Shown here: in pieces, positions 63,530 to 64,000 of the stretch
Layout: each line of letters begins with the position of its first letter
How positions within the stretch are numbered: position 1 is the first letter of the stretch
Assembly (NCBI GenBank): GCA_022843955.1
Contig: JALHMQ010000015.1
Location: 1-64,000, forward strand
DNA: 64,000 nucleotides
Direction: 5' to 3'
Origin: Burkholderiaceae bacterium
GTDB taxonomy: Bacteria > Pseudomonadota > Gammaproteobacteria > Burkholderiales > Burkholderiaceae_F
Made by a program: the position numbers and the translations under genes
The notes under the pieces: model-generated
Told to the model about the DNA's origin: nothing
The model's input: the letters and a program-made list of their open reading frames with translations, nothing else
Database searches by the model: none

Positions 63530-64000
63530 CTACTCCGCGGCCTTACATTTCTGCGCGTCGTGCGAACGCGCGCGCAGCGAGTCCATCGCCGCCTGCACGC
63601 CGCTTCCTTTCAACTTGACGCCGTACTCGACCAGCCCCATTTCCACGCCGCTCAAGGCGCCCATCAGCGTCAGGTCATTGAAGTCGCCCAGGTGGCCGAT
63701 GCGGAACACCTTGCCCTTGACCTTGCCCAGCCCCGTGCCGAGCGACATGTTGAAGCGACGATGGATCAGCGTGCGCAAGCCGTCGGCATCCTTGCCATCG
63801 GGCATCACCACGGCGGTCAGCGCATCCGAGTACTCGGCCGGGTTGCGGCAGAGGATTTCCAGGCCCCAGGCGCGAACCGCTGCGCGGGTGGCGTCACCAT
63901 GGCGGCGGTGCCGCGCGAACACGTTGGTCAATCCTTCGGCAAGCAACTGGTCGAGTGCGGCCGACAGGCCATAGAGCAGATTGGTCGACGGCGTGGTCGG
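63530..64000 (-). CDS. Class V aminotransferase (serine-glyoxylate type), C-terminal part
   Basis: Only the last 156 codons are in the window; the gene continues past the right edge. The visible part begins PTTPSTNLLYGLSAALDQLL and includes EGLTNVFARHRRHGDATRAAVRAWGLEILCRNPAEYSDALTAV and the FRIGHLGDFNDLTLMGALSGVEMGL end, typical of serine-glyoxylate/alanine-glyoxylate aminotransferases. The PLP lysine would lie beyond the edge. It is upstream of the Bug receptor on the same strand. Confidence 0.88.
   Translation of the reverse strand, partial: PTTPSTNLLYGLSAALDQLLAEGLTNVFARHRRHGDATRAAVRAWGLEILCRNPAEYSDALTAVVMPDGKDADGLRTLIHRRFNMSLGTGLGKVKGKVFRIGHLGDFNDLTLMGALSGVEMGLVEYGVKLKGSGVQAAMDSLRARSHDAQKCKAAE

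Overview
This is a GC-rich chromosomal segment from a betaproteobacterium, most likely a phototrophic or formerly phototrophic member of the Burkholderiales. The evidence is two Bug-type tripartite tricarboxylate receptors next to class III CoA-transferases, a DUF3460 gene coupled to scpA, a grpE-dnaK-dnaJ chaperone block, and an operon encoding a peripheral (LH2-type) light-harvesting complex with its PucC assembly factor. Genes are dense, base composition is even, and I see no insertion sequence, prophage, tRNA, rRNA or CRISPR array.

Layout. 0.3-5.8 kb is a minus-strand catabolic operon: LysR regulator, CoA-transferase, HMG-CoA-lyase-like enzyme, VOC protein, Bug receptor and 2-hydroxyacid dehydrogenase. 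6-10.2 kb holds a small lipoprotein, a DUF1330 protein, MetY (sulfhydrylase) and the Mrp/ApbC Fe-S carrier with two small downstream genes. 10.5-17.1 kb holds metG, an ethylbenzene-dehydrogenase-related haem protein with FNR-type sites in its divergent promoter region, a SulP transporter, DUF3460 and scpA. 17.1-20.1 kb is molybdate uptake: modABC converging on a short ModE-like regulator. 20.3-29 kb encodes an S9 and an M61 peptidase, a large membrane-spanning alpha/beta hydrolase, a BaiN-type flavoprotein and a TPR protein.

29.2-33.2 kb is dnaJ-dnaK-grpE with heat-shock-type promoter motifs before grpE and dnaK. 33.7-36.1 kb is the light-harvesting operon in the order pucB, pucA, pucC and a 30-residue single-span peptide. 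Two identical-architecture TGTCA-N8-TGACG sites resembling PpsR/CrtJ operators cover its apparent promoter. The alpha polypeptide aligns without gaps to LH2 alpha and carries Phe44-Leu45, the pair known from blue-shifted B800-820 (LH3) complexes, so this may be a low-light antenna. recG and ridA follow.

39.2-42.5 kb is the kynurenine pathway from tryptophan to anthranilate (kynB-kynU-kynA) with a coupled small ORF and an acyl-CoA thioesterase. 42.6-46.4 kb is a Ser/Thr kinase, glycine-zipper lipoprotein and TagH-like FHA operon without the rest of a type VI secretion system. 46.6-53.4 kb holds glutaryl-CoA dehydrogenase, a degraded transglutaminase-N-domain gene, a serine beta-lactamase-like hydrolase, a two-subunit acyl-CoA dehydrogenase pair, an alpha/beta hydrolase and a SemiSWEET transporter. 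53.5-57.5 kb holds a GDSL lipoprotein and purE-purK-sua5. 57.5-59.8 kb pairs a PadR regulator divergently with a periplasmic six-haem cytochrome c. The last 4 kb is a second acyl-CoA catabolic group (CoA-transferase, enoyl-CoA hydratase, Bug receptor, truncated class V aminotransferase) with an eight-copy 9-bp tandem repeat inside it.
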